A DNA stretch of 64,000 bases from Sphingobium sp. B2D3C (GCF_025961835.1 NZ_JAOQOK010000001.1:620001-684000), one strand, 5' to 3'. Positions 17,646 to 27,506 are shown, counted from the first letter of the stretch. Made by a program: numbers and translations. Notes: generated by a model not told the origin, from the letters alone.

Positions 17646-19316
17646 ATGAGCACCACAACCGCAGACGATTTCCACGGGGCGCACGCCCATGGCGATCATG
17701 ATGCCGATCACAAGCCGGGCTTCTTCGTCCGCTGGTTCATGTCGACGAACCACAAGGACATCGGCACGCTTTACCTGATCTTCGCGATCATGGCCGGCGT
17801 CATTGGCGGCGCCATCTCGGGCCTCATGCGTCTCGAGCTGGCTGAGCCGGGTATTCAGTATCTTCAGCACTGGGCCACCTTCGCGGACGGTCCCGATGCG
17901 ACGATCGATCAGGCCTATCACCTCTGGAACGTGCTGATCACGGCCCACGGCCTCATCATGGTGTTCTTCATGGTGATGCCGGCGATCATCGGCGGCTTCG
18001 GCAACTGGTTCGTCCCGATCATGATCGGCGCGCCGGACATGGCCTTCCCGCGGATGAACAATATCAGCTTCTGGCTGCTCATCCCGGCCTTCCTGCTCCT
18101 GCTTGGCTCGGCCTTCGTGCCCGGCGGCACGGGCAATGGCGCGGGCACCGGCTGGACCGTCTATGCACCGCTGTCCACCAGCGGCAGCCCTGGTCCGGCG
18201 GTCGACATGGCGATTCTCTCGCTGCACATCGCAGGCGCCAGCTCGATCCTGGGCGCGATCAACTTCATCACCACCATCTTCAACATGCGCGCACCGGGGA
18301 TGACCATCCACAAGATGCCGCTGTTCGTGTGGTCGGTGCTGGTCACCGCCTTCCTGCTGCTGCTCGCACTGCCCGTGCTGGCCGCGGCCATCACCATGCT
18401 GCTGACCGATCGTAACTTCGGCACCGTCTTCTATGACGCCGCCGGCGGTGGCGACCCGGTTCTCTATCAGCACCTGTTCTGGTTCTTCGGCCACCCCGAA
18501 GTGTACATCATGATTCTGCCGGGCTTCGGCATCGTCAGCCAGATCGTCTCCACCTTCAGCCGCAAGCCCGTCTTCGGTTATCTCGGCATGGCCTATGCCA
18601 TGGTCGCCATCGGCGTCGTTGGCTTCATCGTGTGGGCGCACCACATGTTCACCACCGGCATGACCGTGAACATGAAGATGTACTTCACGGCCGCCACCAT
18701 GGTCATCGCGGTGCCGACCGGCGTGAAGATCTTTTCGTGGATCGCCACGATGTGGGGCGGCTCGATGAGCTTCAAGACCCCCATGGTCTGGTCGCTCGGC
18801 TTCATCTTCATGTTCACCGTGGGTGGCGTGACCGGCGTGGTGCTCGCCAATGGCGGCATCGACGATAACCTGCACGACACCTATTATGTGGTCGCGCACT
18901 TCCACTATGTGCTCTCGCTCGGTGCCGTGTTCTCGCTGTTCGCAGGCTTCTACTACTGGTTCCCGAAGATGTTCGGGAAGATGTACAACGAGTTCCTGGG
19001 TCAGCTCCACTTCTGGGTGTTTTTCATCGGCGTGAACATCATGTTCTTCCCGATGCACTTCCTGGGTATGAGCGGTATGCAGCGCCGCGTGCCGGATTAC
19101 ACCGATGCGCTGGCCTACTGGAACGGCATCGCCTCGTTTGGTTATGCGATCATGGGCGTGGGCGTTCTGATCTTCTTCGTAAACGTCTTCATCTCCCTGC
19201 TGGCCGGCAAGAAGGCCGCTGCCAATCCGTGGGGTGAGGGTGCCACGACGCTGGAATGGACGCTGTCCAGCCCGCCGCCGTACCACCAGTTCGAGACCTT
19301 GCCGGTCATCGATTGA
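17646..19316 (+). CDS. coxA: Cytochrome c oxidase subunit I
   Basis: This is the 556-residue, 12-helix catalytic subunit carrying heme a, heme a3 and CuB. Ligand motifs are present: [14 protein letters not shown] (heme a), [14 protein letters not shown] (CuB His and cross-linked Tyr), [10 protein letters not shown] (CuB His pair) and [12 protein letters not shown] (heme a3 and heme a). The YH of the K-channel and the [21 protein letters not shown] helix identify an A-type heme-copper oxidase. Two hairpins separate it from ctaB. Confidence 0.98.
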   Translation: MSTTTADDFHGAHAHGDHDADHKPGFFVRWFMSTNHKDIGTLYLIFAIMAGVIGGAISGLMRLELAEPGIQYLQHWATFADGPDATIDQAYHLWNVLITAHGLIMVFFMVMPAIIGGFGNWFVPIMIGAPDMAFPRMNNISFWLLIPAFLLLLGSAFVPGGTGNGAGTGWTVYAPLSTSGSPGPAVDMAILSLHIAGASSILGAINFITTIFNMRAPGMTIHKMPLFVWSVLVTAFLLLLALPVLAAAITMLLTDRNFGTVFYDAAGGGDPVLYQHLFWFFGHPEVYIMILPGFGIVSQIVSTFSRKPVFGYLGMAYAMVAIGVVGFIVWAHHMFTTGMTVNMKMYFTAATMVIAVPTGVKIFSWIATMWGGSMSFKTPMVWSLGFIFMFTVGGVTGVVLANGGIDDNLHDTYYVVAHFHYVLSLGAVFSLFAGFYYWFPKMFGKMYNEFLGQLHFWVFFIGVNIMFFPMHFLGMSGMQRRVPDYTDALAYWNGIASFGYAIMGVGVLIFFVNVFISLLAGKKAAANPWGEGATTLEWTLSSPPPYHQFETLPVID

Positions 19317-19338
19317 TCGGCAACGGGTTTCACCCGCG

Positions 19339-19410
19339 AGCCGCCGTCCTCAGGGTGGCGGCTTGAACAGACAAGATAGTGATCGGGGGCGCGCAAGCGC
19401 TCCCGCTTGC
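19339..19410 (+). other. Two hairpins in the coxA-ctaB intergenic region
   Basis: A 7-bp stem (19339-19345 / 19357-19363) and a second perfect 7-bp stem with a 4-nt loop (19393-19399 / 19404-19410) lie between coxA and ctaB. Neither has a following T-run. They may stabilise the coxBA transcript or attenuate expression of the assembly genes downstream. Confidence 0.4.
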
Positions 19411-19473
19411 GATATGAACTGACGAGTTGAACTGAACGCAAGGTCAGAGGTTTTGGCGAGCAAGGCATCGATC

Positions 19474-20403
19474 ATGGGCACCGCGCCACAACAGTCTCCG
19501 CTTGGCGGGTCGACGGTTCCGCTCCCGGCGGACTGGCGCGATCTGCTCGCGCTGACCAAGCCGCGCGTGCTGACGCTCGTCGTATTCACCGGCCTGTGCG
19601 GATTGCTGGTCGCACCCGGCAGCCTGTCTCCGGTGCTCGCCTTTACCGCCATTCTCTGCATCGCGCTCGGCGCTGGTGCGGCGGGCGCGCTCAACCAATG
19701 GTATGAAGTCGACCGCGACGCGAGGATGAAGCGTACCGCGGGTCGTCCGCTGCCGGCCGGCCGGATGAGCCGGGAAACGGCGCTGCATTTCGGCGTCGGC
19801 CTCGCTGCCTTTTCTGTGCTGCTGATGGGCTTTGCGACCAACTGGCTCGCCGCCGGCATTCTGGCGACGTCGATCCTCTTCTATGTGTTCATCTACACTA
19901 TCTGGCTCAAGCCACGCACGGCGCAGAATATCGTGATCGGTGGTGCGGCCGGCGCCTTTCCGCCATTGATCGGCTGGGCGGCGGTGACGGGCGATGTGGC
20001 GCTGCTGCCCATCGCTTTGTTCATGCTGATCTTCTTCTGGACCCCGCCGCACTTCTGGTCGCTCGCGCTGTTCGTGCGGATGGATTACGCCAATGCCGGC
20101 ATCCCGATGCTGCCGGTGGTGGCCGGTGAGGTGACCACCCGCCGCCAGATCCTGGGCTATACCAGCATCATGGGCGTTGCTGCGCTGGCGCCGGTGGTCC
20201 TGCGGCTGACCGGCCCGATCTATGGCGTGACTGCGTTGCTGGCGACAGCGGTTTTCGCGGCCATGGCCCTGCAGGTCTCGCTGCGCCGGGAGAGCGATCC
20301 TGCGCAAATGAAGCCGGAGCGGCGGCTGTTCAAATATTCGGTTCTCTATCTTTTCCTGCTCTTCGGCGCGGTTGTCGTCGACCATTGGGTGTTTGCCGCA
20401 TGA
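19474..20403 (+). CDS. ctaB: Protoheme IX farnesyltransferase (heme O synthase)
   Basis: This is a membrane prenyltransferase of about 309 residues that makes heme O, the precursor of heme A for the oxidase. The polyprenyl-diphosphate-binding motif [15 protein letters not shown] is followed by [12 protein letters not shown] second acidic motif lies at [14 protein letters not shown]. About eight or nine membrane helices are evident. An in-frame TTG at 19453, close to AGAGG, is a possible earlier start. It overlaps the small coxF gene by 4 bp. Confidence 0.95.
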   Translation: MGTAPQQSPLGGSTVPLPADWRDLLALTKPRVLTLVVFTGLCGLLVAPGSLSPVLAFTAILCIALGAGAAGALNQWYEVDRDARMKRTAGRPLPAGRMSRETALHFGVGLAAFSVLLMGFATNWLAAGILATSILFYVFIYTIWLKPRTAQNIVIGGAAGAFPPLIGWAAVTGDVALLPIALFMLIFFWTPPHFWSLALFVRMDYANAGIPMLPVVAGEVTTRRQILGYTSIMGVAALAPVVLRLTGPIYGVTALLATAVFAAMALQVSLRRESDPAQMKPERRLFKYSVLYLFLLFGAVVVDHWVFAA

Positions 20404-20522
20404 CCCCTGAAGACCAGAAACTCATTCAGGAGCGCCAGCGGGCGCGGGCGCGGATCATGGCGTGGATTCTCGCCGCGCTGGTCGTGCTTTTCTTTGCGAT
20501 CACCATCGCGAAAATGGCCTGA
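20400..20522 (+). CDS. coxF: CoxF-like small oxidase assembly protein
   Basis: This is a 40-residue single-span membrane protein. A charged N-terminal segment ([18 protein letters not shown]) precedes one hydrophobic helix (about 19-37). It starts with an ATGA overlap on the ctaB stop and ends 11 bp before the ctaG start, exactly where alphaproteobacterial oxidase operons carry the poorly characterised coxF. The name rests on position, size and topology rather than on a conserved motif. Confidence 0.8.
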   Translation: MTPEDQKLIQERQRARARIMAWILAALVVLFFAITIAKMA

Positions 20523-20533
20523 GGAGCGGTGCG

Positions 20534-21109
20534 ATGACGACGATTGCTGGAAAGCGCGTGAGTAACCGCAAGACAGCCCTGCTGGCTGCGCTGGTGGCGG
20601 TGGCGATGCTCGGCCTCGGCTTCGCGGCGGTCCCGCTCTACCGCCTATTCTGTCAGGTTACCGGCTTCGGCGGCACCACCCAGCGCGTCGACGCCGCAGA
20701 GGCCGCCAAGGCGGTCTCGCTGCAGACGCAGGGCCGGCAACTGTCGATTCGGTTCGACTCGAATATCGGCGGCGGCATCCCGTGGGAATTCTATCCCGAG
20801 AAGCGCCGCCTGACCGTGGGCGTCGGCGGCAAGTCGATGGCGATCTTCATCGCGAAGAACACCTCGAATAAGCCGGTGACCGGGCGCGCCGTGTTCAACG
20901 TCACGCCCGAATATGTCGGCAAATATTTCAGCAAGGTGCAGTGCTTCTGCTTTACGGAGCAGACCTTGCAGCCGGGGCAGCAGGTGCGGATGCCCGTGCT
21001 GTTCTATGTCGACAAGGCGTTCCTTGATGATTCTGACGGCAAGGACGTCCAGGAAATCACGCTGAGTTACACATTCTATCCGGTTGAGAAGCCGGACGAC
21101 CAGAGCTAA
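20534..21109 (+). CDS. ctaG: Cytochrome c oxidase assembly protein CtaG/Cox11
   Basis: This 191-residue copper chaperone delivers Cu to the CuB site of CoxA. A single N-terminal membrane helix (about 14-33) ends at [14 protein letters not shown], the family start motif. The periplasmic Ig-like domain carries the copper-binding pair in [10 protein letters not shown]. The start at 20534 follows GAGGAG. It lies between coxF and coxC in the oxidase operon. Confidence 0.96.
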   Translation: MTTIAGKRVSNRKTALLAALVAVAMLGLGFAAVPLYRLFCQVTGFGGTTQRVDAAEAAKAVSLQTQGRQLSIRFDSNIGGGIPWEFYPEKRRLTVGVGGKSMAIFIAKNTSNKPVTGRAVFNVTPEYVGKYFSKVQCFCFTEQTLQPGQQVRMPVLFYVDKAFLDDSDGKDVQEITLSYTFYPVEKPDDQS

Positions 21110-21162
21110 AGAAGCGCGCAAACGAGCGCTCGGATAAAGCGCTTAGATACAGGGAATACGAT

Positions 21163-21993
21163 ATGGCCGGCGCCAAGAATCACGATTATCACATTCTCCC
21201 CGCCAGTTTCTGGCCGTTGATGGGCTCGATGTCGGCCCTGGTGATGGCGCTGGGCGCCGTTGCCTGGATGCACCCCTCTGAAATGGGCAGCTGGGGCGGC
21301 GCGGGCTTCTTCCTGGGTCTGGCCGGCGTGCTCGCCACCATGTTCTTCTGGTGGGCGGACGTTATTCGCGAGGCGCATGCCGGCGATCACACCCCTGTCG
21401 TGCAGCTTCACCTGCGCTACGGCATGATCCTGTTCATCGCCTCGGAAGTCATGTTCTTCGTGGGCTGGTTCTGGGCGTTCTTCGATTTCAGCCTCTTCCC
21501 GACGGCCCTGCCGCCGATTGACGGCCTGTTCCCGTCCGAGGGCATCGAGGTTCTCAATCCCTTCGAACTGCCGCTGCTCAACACGCTGATCCTGCTCTGC
21601 TCCGGCACCACCATTACCTGGGCGCACCATGCGATCATCCATGGCGACCGGGACGGCCTGAAGAAGGGCCTGTGGCTCACGATCATCCTCGGCATCGTCT
21701 TCACCTGCGTGCAGGCCTATGAATATGCCCACGCGCCGTTTGCCTTCGGCACGACGCCTTATGGCTCGGCATTCTACATGGCGACCGGCTTCCACGGGTT
21801 CCACGTTCTGGTCGGCACGATCTTCCTGATCGTCTGCCAGGTGCGGGCCTATAAGGGTCACTTCACGCCGCGCCAGCACTTCGGCTTCGAGGCGGCGGCC
21901 TGGTACTGGCATTTCGTCGACGTGGTGTGGCTGTTCCTGTTCGTCTCCATCTATGTGTGGGGCGGCTGGGGAGCTCCGATGCACGCGGGCTGA
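21163..21993 (+). CDS. coxC: Cytochrome c oxidase subunit III
   Basis: This is a 276-residue, seven-helix oxidase subunit that stabilises the catalytic core and lipid environment. Family motifs include [48 protein letters not shown] and the terminal [22 protein letters not shown] strong hairpin follows the gene before the DUF983 gene. Confidence 0.97.
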   Translation: MAGAKNHDYHILPASFWPLMGSMSALVMALGAVAWMHPSEMGSWGGAGFFLGLAGVLATMFFWWADVIREAHAGDHTPVVQLHLRYGMILFIASEVMFFVGWFWAFFDFSLFPTALPPIDGLFPSEGIEVLNPFELPLLNTLILLCSGTTITWAHHAIIHGDRDGLKKGLWLTIILGIVFTCVQAYEYAHAPFAFGTTPYGSAFYMATGFHGFHVLVGTIFLIVCQVRAYKGHFTPRQHFGFEAAAWYWHFVDVVWLFLFVSIYVWGGWGAPMHAG

Positions 21994-22060
21994 TCGGCCG
22001 GGGAGCACGGCATGTGCGGCGCCAAGGCCCATGTTTGCTCCTCATCTATCGATAGCAAAG

Positions 22061-22099
22061 GCGACGCGCGGAAAGCCCTTCCGCGCGTCGCTTGGTTTC
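22061..22099 (+). terminator. Strong hairpin after coxC
   Basis: A 13-bp perfect stem (22061-22073 / 22079-22091) with a 5-nt loop is followed by TTGGTTTCC. It lies about 70 bp after coxC and 40 bp before the DUF983 gene. The imperfect T-run suggests partial termination, with lower expression of the downstream assembly genes. Confidence 0.65.
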
Positions 22100-22130
22100 C
22101 GGCACGCGGCATTTGCGAAGGACAGGATGG

Positions 22131-22559
22131 ATGAGCGAGACTAAGCCCGCAGTGGCGCCAAAGGTTGCCGCTGTCACACCGGCTTATCTGGTCCAGGCGA
22201 GCGTCAAGGCCCGCTGCCCGCGCTGCGGCGTCGGGCCGCTGTTCGATGGCTGGGTGCGATTCGCGCCCCGCTGCCGCGCCTGCGGGCTGGATCTGGCCGC
22301 GTTCAATGTTGGCGATGGCCCGGCGGCCTTCCTCATCCTGATTGTCGGCGGGCTGGTCACGGCGTTGGCGTTGATGGTCCAGCTGGCCGCCGATCCGCCA
22401 TTCTGGGTGCATATCCTGCTCTGGGTGCCGCTCACCACCGCGCTGGTCATCGGCTGTCTGCGCCTGTCCAAGGCAGCGCTGCTGATCATCGAATATCGCA
22501 ACAAGGCGCGCGAGGGACGCATTGCCGATCCGCGTCAGCCGGGCGAGGGCGCGCCATGA
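22131..22559 (+). CDS. DUF983 family membrane protein
   Basis: This is a 142-residue membrane protein found in alphaproteobacterial oxidase operons; its exact role is unknown. Two Cys pairs form a zinc-ribbon-like unit (CPRCGVGPLF and CRACGLDL) before two membrane helices (about 67-88 and 95-115). The start at 22131 follows AGGATGG. It overlaps the SURF1 gene by 4 bp. Confidence 0.88.
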   Translation: MSETKPAVAPKVAAVTPAYLVQASVKARCPRCGVGPLFDGWVRFAPRCRACGLDLAAFNVGDGPAAFLILIVGGLVTALALMVQLAADPPFWVHILLWVPLTTALVIGCLRLSKAALLIIEYRNKAREGRIADPRQPGEGAP

Positions 22560-23194
22560 GCCGCCGCGTGCCGCTGGTGCCAACCGTGCTGGTCGGCCTC
22601 GCCGTCGCCGTGATGATCGCGCTGGGCATCTGGCAGATCGGCCGGGCGCATCAGAAGGAAGCCGCGCTGGATGCCTGGCGCGCGAATCTGCATCTGCCGC
22701 TCACGGCCTATCCCCGGCAGAACCCAACCGATCAAAGCTACATGTTCCGCCGTCTCGCGGCCCAGTGCCTGCGCGTGGTCGACTGGCAGGTGATCGGTGG
22801 TCGGGCGCGCAGCGGCGAGACCGGATGGCGGCACATCGCATATTGCGCGACCGGTGCCGAAGGGCCGGGACTTGTGGTGGACATGGGCGTGAGCGTGCGA
22901 CCGGATGGCAAGACTGACTGGCAGGGCGGCCCGGTGACTGGCACAGCCACCCATGAGCCGGACAATTCCTCACTGCTGGCCCGTGTGCAGGGCAAGGCAT
23001 CGCCCTTGCGGCTGATGATCGTCGCGGAGGAGCCGGCGCCCGGCCTGCTCGCCTCCGCGCCGCCCGATCCCTCTTCGGTGCCCAATAATCACCGCTCCTA
23101 CGCGGTGCAGTGGTTCCTGTTCGCCACCATCGCGCTGGTGATCTATGCGCTCGCCCTGCGCAAGCGCTGGCGGGGCGAAGCGCGCGAGGGTTGA
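22556..23194 (+). CDS. SURF1 family cytochrome oxidase biogenesis protein
   Basis: This is a 212-residue inner-membrane protein that helps insert heme A into CoxA. It has the SURF1 layout: an N-terminal helix (about 8-26, LGIWQIGRAHQKE), a periplasmic domain and a C-terminal helix (about 184-201) with NNHRSYAVQWFLFA just before it. It overlaps the DUF983 gene by ATGA. Confidence 0.93.
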   Translation: MSRRVPLVPTVLVGLAVAVMIALGIWQIGRAHQKEAALDAWRANLHLPLTAYPRQNPTDQSYMFRRLAAQCLRVVDWQVIGGRARSGETGWRHIAYCATGAEGPGLVVDMGVSVRPDGKTDWQGGPVTGTATHEPDNSSLLARVQGKASPLRLMIVAEEPAPGLLASAPPDPSSVPNNHRSYAVQWFLFATIALVIYALALRKRWRGEAREG

Positions 23195-23238
23195 TCCACT
23201 CCGTTGCGCTACGGCAGCCACAAGGCTAAGGGCCGGTC

Positions 23239-24642
23239 ATGCAATATGTGAGCACCAGGGGACGCGCGGCTGCGCTGGATTTCGAAGGCGCAACGCTGGC
23301 AGGGCTGGCGAGCGATGGCGGACTGTATCTGCCTGAGCATTGGCCGACCTTTTCCGCCGACGAGCTGGACGCCATGCGCGGCCTCTCTTATGTCGAGACC
23401 GCCGTTCGCGTCATTCGCCCCTTCGTGGGCGATTGTCTGAGCGAAGACGAACTTCGCGAACTGTGCACGCAGGCTTATGGCCGCTTCTCTCACGCCGCGG
23501 TGACACCGCTGGTGCAGCTCGATCATCAGCACTGGCTGCTTGAGCTGTTCCACGGGCCGACGCTGGCGTTCAAGGACGTCGCGCTGCAGATGCTGGGCCT
23601 GCTGTTCGAGAAGTTCCTCAGTCGGCGCGACACGCATCTGACCATCGTCGGCGCCACATCGGGAGACACAGGTTCGGCGGCGATCGATGCTGTTGCGGGC
23701 CGCGCGAAGATCGACATCTTCATGCTCCATCCGGCCGATCGCGTGTCGGATGTGCAGCGCCGGCAGATGACGACGGTGCTGGCGCCGAACGTCCACAACA
23801 TCGCTATCGAGGGCAGTTTCGACGATGCTCAGGCACTGGTGAAGCGCATGTTCAACGATGCCAAGTTCGCCGGCCGCTTCGATCTGTCGGCGGTGAACAG
23901 CATCAACTGGGCGCGACTCGTGGCGCAGGTGGTCTATTATATCTATGTCGGCGTGCGCCTCGGCGCGCCGCATCGGCAGGTCGCCTTCTCGGTGCCGACC
24001 GGCAATTTCGGGGACGTGTTTGCCGGCTATGTCGCAGCGCGCATGGGACTGCCCATCGAGCGGCTGATCGTCGCCACCAATGTGAACGACATTCTGCACC
24101 GGGCGCTCTCGCAGGGCGACTATAGCCAGGAAGGCGTCGTGCCGACGGCCACGCCCAGCATGGACATTCAGGTCTCCTCCAATTTCGAGCGGCTGCTGTT
24201 CGATCTCGGCGGGCGCGACGGTCTGGCGCTGGCGGAGCAGATGAAGGGCTTCGAGGCGACCAAGGCCATGCGCCTGACGAACGCGCAGCGCGATGGGGCG
24301 TCCCAGCTCTTCTCGTCCGCGCGCGTCGATGGCGACGACATGTCGCGGGCTATGCGCTGGGCTTATGATGCGGCCTCTCAGGTCATCGATCCGCACAGCG
24401 CGGTCGGCCTCGCGGCGGCCCATGCCGTGCCACTCGATCCGACCGTGCCGGTGGTGACGCTGGCCACGGCGCATCCCGCCAAGTTCCGCGATGCCGTGGA
24501 GCGTGCTACTGGCGTGCGTCCCTCGCTCCCCTCACGGGTGGGCGATCTGTTCGGGCGCGAGGAGCGCTACGTGACGCTGCCCGGCACGTTCGAGGCGGTG
24601 ACCGAATATATCGCGGAACGCGCCACGCCGCGCCGTGGGTAG
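23239..24642 (+). CDS. thrC: Threonine synthase
   Basis: This 467-residue PLP enzyme converts O-phosphohomoserine to threonine. The PLP lysine K112 is in GPTLAFKDVALQ. The phosphate-binding segment GATSGDTGSAAIDA and the family start YVSTRGRAAALDFEGATLAGLASDGGLYLP are clear. In sphingomonads thrC commonly follows surf1, as it does here, and probably shares the transcript. An inverted-repeat element follows. Confidence 0.97.
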   Translation: MQYVSTRGRAAALDFEGATLAGLASDGGLYLPEHWPTFSADELDAMRGLSYVETAVRVIRPFVGDCLSEDELRELCTQAYGRFSHAAVTPLVQLDHQHWLLELFHGPTLAFKDVALQMLGLLFEKFLSRRDTHLTIVGATSGDTGSAAIDAVAGRAKIDIFMLHPADRVSDVQRRQMTTVLAPNVHNIAIEGSFDDAQALVKRMFNDAKFAGRFDLSAVNSINWARLVAQVVYYIYVGVRLGAPHRQVAFSVPTGNFGDVFAGYVAARMGLPIERLIVATNVNDILHRALSQGDYSQEGVVPTATPSMDIQVSSNFERLLFDLGGRDGLALAEQMKGFEATKAMRLTNAQRDGASQLFSSARVDGDDMSRAMRWAYDAASQVIDPHSAVGLAAAHAVPLDPTVPVVTLATAHPAKFRDAVERATGVRPSLPSRVGDLFGREERYVTLPGTFEAVTEYIAERATPRRG

Positions 24643-24656
24643 AGCGTCCTTTCTGA

Positions 24657-24776
24657 AGCCCCTCCTCTTCAGAGGAGGGGTTGGGGTGGTGCCGGCTACG
24701 CTGGCTCCAGATCGCTGCGCGAGCGATGCTCTGCATCGCCTCCACCCCCAAACCCCTCCTCTGAAGGGGAGGGGCT
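24657..24776. repeat. Large imperfect inverted repeat, REP/BIME-like
   Basis: Two arms of about 33 bp (24657-24689 and 24742-24776) are near-perfect inverted copies. Each arm contains its own short palindrome built on CCCCTCCTC and GAGGAGGGG. The right arm ends only 2 bp before the ATG of the next gene. The layout resembles dispersed palindromic intergenic elements and could fold into a large RNA hairpin between thrC and the methyltransferase gene. Confidence 0.75.
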
Positions 24777-24778
24777 AG

Positions 24779-25675
24779 ATGTCTATAACCCCGCCACCCA
24801 CCCTCCCACTCGCCACAATGGTCGGCGAGCCCTGGGGCGATTATGGTCTCATCGATAGCGGCGCCGGCCGCAAGCTGGAGCGCTACGGCCCCTATCGCTT
24901 CATCCGCCCGGAGCCGCAGGCGATGTGGCAGCCGGCGCAGGCCGACTGGGATGCGCATGGCAGCTTCATTCCGGCATCGGACGAGGATGGCGGCGGGCGC
25001 TGGCATTTTGATAAACCCGTGCCGCGCGATGGCTGGCCGCTGCGCTGGGAGGAGGCGCGCTTTCAGGCGAACTGCACGCCCTTCCGCCATCTCGGCTTCT
25101 TCCCGGACATGGCGCCGGTCTGGCAATGGGCGCGCGAGCGACTGCACGGCGTTGAAGCGCCCCATTTCCTCAATCTGTTCGGTTACACAGGCGTGGGCAC
25201 GCTGGCCCTCTCCGCGACCGGGGCGCAGTGCGTGCATGTCGATGCCTCGAAAAAATCGGTCGCGCAGGCACGCGCCAATGCGGCACTCTCCGGCATGGAG
25301 AGCAATCCCGTCCGCTGGATCATCGACGATGCCGCCAAATTCGTGGCACGCGAGGTGCGGCGCGAGCGGCGCTATCATGGCATCCTGCTCGATCCGCCCA
25401 AATATGGCCGGGGACCGGATGGCGAAATCTGGCGCCTCGAGGAAGACCTGCCCGGCCTGATCGCCGGGTGCCGCCGCTTGCTGGATGGCGAGAGCCGCTT
25501 CCTGTTCCTCACGGTCTATGCAGTGCGCATGTCCGCCCTGGCGATCGGCGAACTGCTCCGCGCGCATCTGGGCGATCTGCCAGGGCGGATCGAATGCGGC
25601 GAACTGGCTGTGCGGGAGGAGGCGCGGGGGTTGTTGCTTCCAACGGCGATCTGGGCGCGCTGGACGCGGGACTGA
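24779..25675 (+). CDS. Class I SAM-dependent methyltransferase (RlmI/RlmK-like)
   Basis: This is a 298-residue methyltransferase. Motif I (FLNLFGYTGVGTLALSATGA) binds S-adenosylmethionine, and the DPPKYGRG catalytic motif resembles rRNA methyltransferases of the RlmI/RlmK type. The N-terminal region lacks a recognisable PUA domain, so it is a shorter relative. The target base is not known. The ATG lies almost directly after an inverted-repeat element and has no good ribosome site, so its translation may be weak or affected by the hairpin. Confidence 0.85.
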   Translation: MSITPPPTLPLATMVGEPWGDYGLIDSGAGRKLERYGPYRFIRPEPQAMWQPAQADWDAHGSFIPASDEDGGGRWHFDKPVPRDGWPLRWEEARFQANCTPFRHLGFFPDMAPVWQWARERLHGVEAPHFLNLFGYTGVGTLALSATGAQCVHVDASKKSVAQARANAALSGMESNPVRWIIDDAAKFVAREVRRERRYHGILLDPPKYGRGPDGEIWRLEEDLPGLIAGCRRLLDGESRFLFLTVYAVRMSALAIGELLRAHLGDLPGRIECGELAVREEARGLLLPTAIWARWTRD

Positions 25676-25756
25676 GGGGCTTTCGGGGGGAGGGCGTCCG
25701 CCGCGTGAGCGCACCGCAAGCGCCTACGTATACTACATGTATACCCGCCTACCTTT

Positions 25757-25829
25757 CCGTTCGTGTCGAGCGAAGTCGAGACACGTCTAGCGCTGAGCTT
25801 GGTGTCTCGACTTCGCTCGACACGAACGG
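25757..25829. repeat. 28-bp perfect inverted repeat element
   Basis: The arms 25757-25784 and 25802-25829 are exact inverted copies (core GTGTCGAGCGAAGTCGAGAC) separated by 17 bp. A smaller inverted repeat, GTATAC-TACAT-GTATAC, lies just upstream at 25728-25744. The element sits between convergent genes (methyltransferase and ccmB) and could act as a bidirectional terminator. I recall this core as a dispersed repeat in sphingomonad genomes, which has not been checked here. Confidence 0.85.
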
Positions 25830-25875
25830 GGAAGAGGGAAGGCCTGGTATGCGACGCCCCTCAATCCCGCCCTAC

Positions 25876-26517
25876 CTAATCCCGTCCCGCCCTTAGCGCC
25901 GCGCCGCCGGCCACCGGCGCCACCACACACAGTAACAGCGAGCAGGCCGCCACCAGCTTGAGCGCGCTGTCTCCGCCAAATTGCAGGGCGCCGGCCCCGA
26001 AGATCAGGATCGGCACCGCCAGCGGCAGCACCAGCAGGCCGGTGAGCGCGCCGCTGCCCCGCAGGCCCGCGGTGAGTGCCGCCACCAGCAGAGCCAGCGC
26101 GGCAAGGCCGGGCGTGCCGAGCGCCAGACCGACCATCACCAGCCGCAGCATCTCCGGCTCCAGCTTGAGCAGGGCCCCGGCCGGCAGCGCCGCGATCAGA
26201 AGCGGCGGGCCGAAGCTCAGCCAATGCGCGACACCCTTGGCAAACAGGATCGTGCCTTCCCCCACGCCGCGCAGCACGAGCTGGTCGATCACGCCGCTGT
26301 CGCGGTCCGGCTCGATCAGCCGGTCGATCGGCAGCAGGCTGGCCAGCAGCGCGGCGACCCACAGCAGTCCTCCGCCGGTCTGGCTGAGCAGCGTGGCATT
26401 GGGGCCGACCGCGAAAGGAAACAGCGCCGCAATCAGCAGCAGAAAGGCCAGCGGCAGCCAGATGCCACCGCTCCGCCACGCCCGGCCAAGGTCGCGCAGG
26501 ATGATCGGGCCGATCAT
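25876..26517 (-). CDS. ccmB: Heme exporter protein CcmB
   Basis: This is the 213-residue, six-helix permease of the CcmABCD complex used in cytochrome c maturation. The motif IEPDRDSGVIDQLVLRG near the N-terminus and the LGTPGLAALALLVAALTAG helix are typical. It overlaps ccmA by 4 bp. ccmC and the other maturation genes are not in this window. Confidence 0.93.
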   Translation of the reverse strand: MIGPIILRDLGRAWRSGGIWLPLAFLLLIAALFPFAVGPNATLLSQTGGGLLWVAALLASLLPIDRLIEPDRDSGVIDQLVLRGVGEGTILFAKGVAHWLSFGPPLLIAALPAGALLKLEPEMLRLVMVGLALGTPGLAALALLVAALTAGLRGSGALTGLLVLPLAVPILIFGAGALQFGGDSALKLVAACSLLLCVVAPVAGGAALRAGRD

Positions 26518-27128
26518 GCGTCGCGCTCCTCGCCCGCATCCGGGGCCGGCGCATGAAGGTTGATCACCGCATCCTGCGTCCAGGCGAGGGGCATATGCGA
26601 GGCCGCGAGCACAATGCCGCCCTGCGCACGGTGCCGATCCACCAGCTGGCCAAGCTGCGCGGCCGAGGCGACGTCGAGGCCATTGGCGGGCTCATCCAGC
26701 AGCCAGATCGGCGCCGCGGTAATCAGCGTGCGAGCCAGCGCGGCGCGCTTGCGCTGGCCGGTGGAGAGCATCCGCACCGGAATATCGCGCAGATGTGCAA
26801 TGGCCAGGTCATCGAGCGCGGCGTCGATGCGCGCGGACGGCGCCTCATCCACTTTGGCCCAGAAGGCGAGGGCATCGTGCACCGTGCGGTCCCGGTCCAG
26901 CGCATCGAGCTCGTCGGTCAGCGCCACCGCGCCTTCGCAGGTCACGGTGCCCGCAAAGGGCCGCAGCAGCCCGGCAATGATGCGTAGCAGGCTCGATTTG
27001 CCGATGCCGTTCGGGCCGGCGATCTGGGCGCTGCCGCCCGCCGTCAGGCTGAGATTGACGCCGGCGAACAGCAGCCGTCCCCCGCGCAGGCAGGCGACAT
27101 CCTCCAGCCGGAGCGCCGCGCCGCTCAT
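26514..27128 (-). CDS. ccmA: Heme exporter ATP-binding protein CcmA
   Basis: This is a 204-residue ABC ATPase that, with CcmB, releases holo-CcmE during cytochrome c maturation. It has a Walker A (GPNGIGKSS), a signature motif ([13 protein letters not shown]) and a Walker B ([12 protein letters not shown]). The start is not certain: the ATG at 27128 or the one at 27143 both give a normal CcmA N-terminus, and neither has a strong ribosome site. It is divergent from phhB. Confidence 0.93.
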   Translation of the reverse strand: MSGAALRLEDVACLRGGRLLFAGVNLSLTAGGSAQIAGPNGIGKSSLLRIIAGLLRPFAGTVTCEGAVALTDELDALDRDRTVHDALAFWAKVDEAPSARIDAALDDLAIAHLRDIPVRMLSTGQRKRAALARTLITAAPIWLLDEPANGLDVASAAQLGQLVDRHRAQGGIVLAASHMPLAWTQDAVINLHAPAPDAGEERDA

Positions 27129-27185
27129 GGCTTGACGGTCCATGCGCGCGTGGCCGAGAAGGGGGCGCGCGAAAAGGAGACCGCC

Positions 27186-27479
27186 ATGCCAAGGATCGCC
27201 CGTCTCTCCGACGAGGAGCGTGCGCAAGCGCTCAGCACCGTTCCGGCCTGGCGCCTGTCGGATGATGCCAGCGGCATTTCGCGCAGCCTGCGGTTCGATG
27301 ATTTCGTCGCCGCTTTCGGTTTCATGAGCAAGGTCGCCCTGCTGGCCGAACGCGCCGATCATCACCCGGAATGGTCGAACGTCTACAATCGCGTGGATAT
27401 TCGCCTGACCACCCATGATGCCGGGGGCCTGAGCGCGCGCGATATTGCCCTCGCCAAGGCGATCGACGCGCTGCTCTGA
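27186..27479 (+). CDS. phhB: 4a-hydroxytetrahydrobiopterin dehydratase
   Basis: This 97-residue pterin-4a-carbinolamine dehydratase recycles the cofactor of aromatic amino acid hydroxylases. The signature [20 protein letters not shown] holds the catalytic histidines, and [18 protein letters not shown] is the preceding helix. AAGGAG lies six bases before the ATG at 27186. No phenylalanine hydroxylase gene is nearby. Confidence 0.93.
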   Translation: MPRIARLSDEERAQALSTVPAWRLSDDASGISRSLRFDDFVAAFGFMSKVALLAERADHHPEWSNVYNRVDIRLTTHDAGGLSARDIALAKAIDALL

Positions 27480-27506
27480 CGGGAAGGGGGCGGGGGGCGC
27501 GGCGCA

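Noticed and set aside
17415..19286. 623-codon minus-strand open frame over coxA
   Set aside because: It is a His/Glu/Asp-rich mirror of the hydrophobic coxA coding sequence and has no recognisable domain.
24657..24776. Repeat arms considered as a CRISPR array or insertion-sequence ends
   Set aside because: There are only two arms in inverted orientation, with no spacers, no transposase gene and no target duplication.
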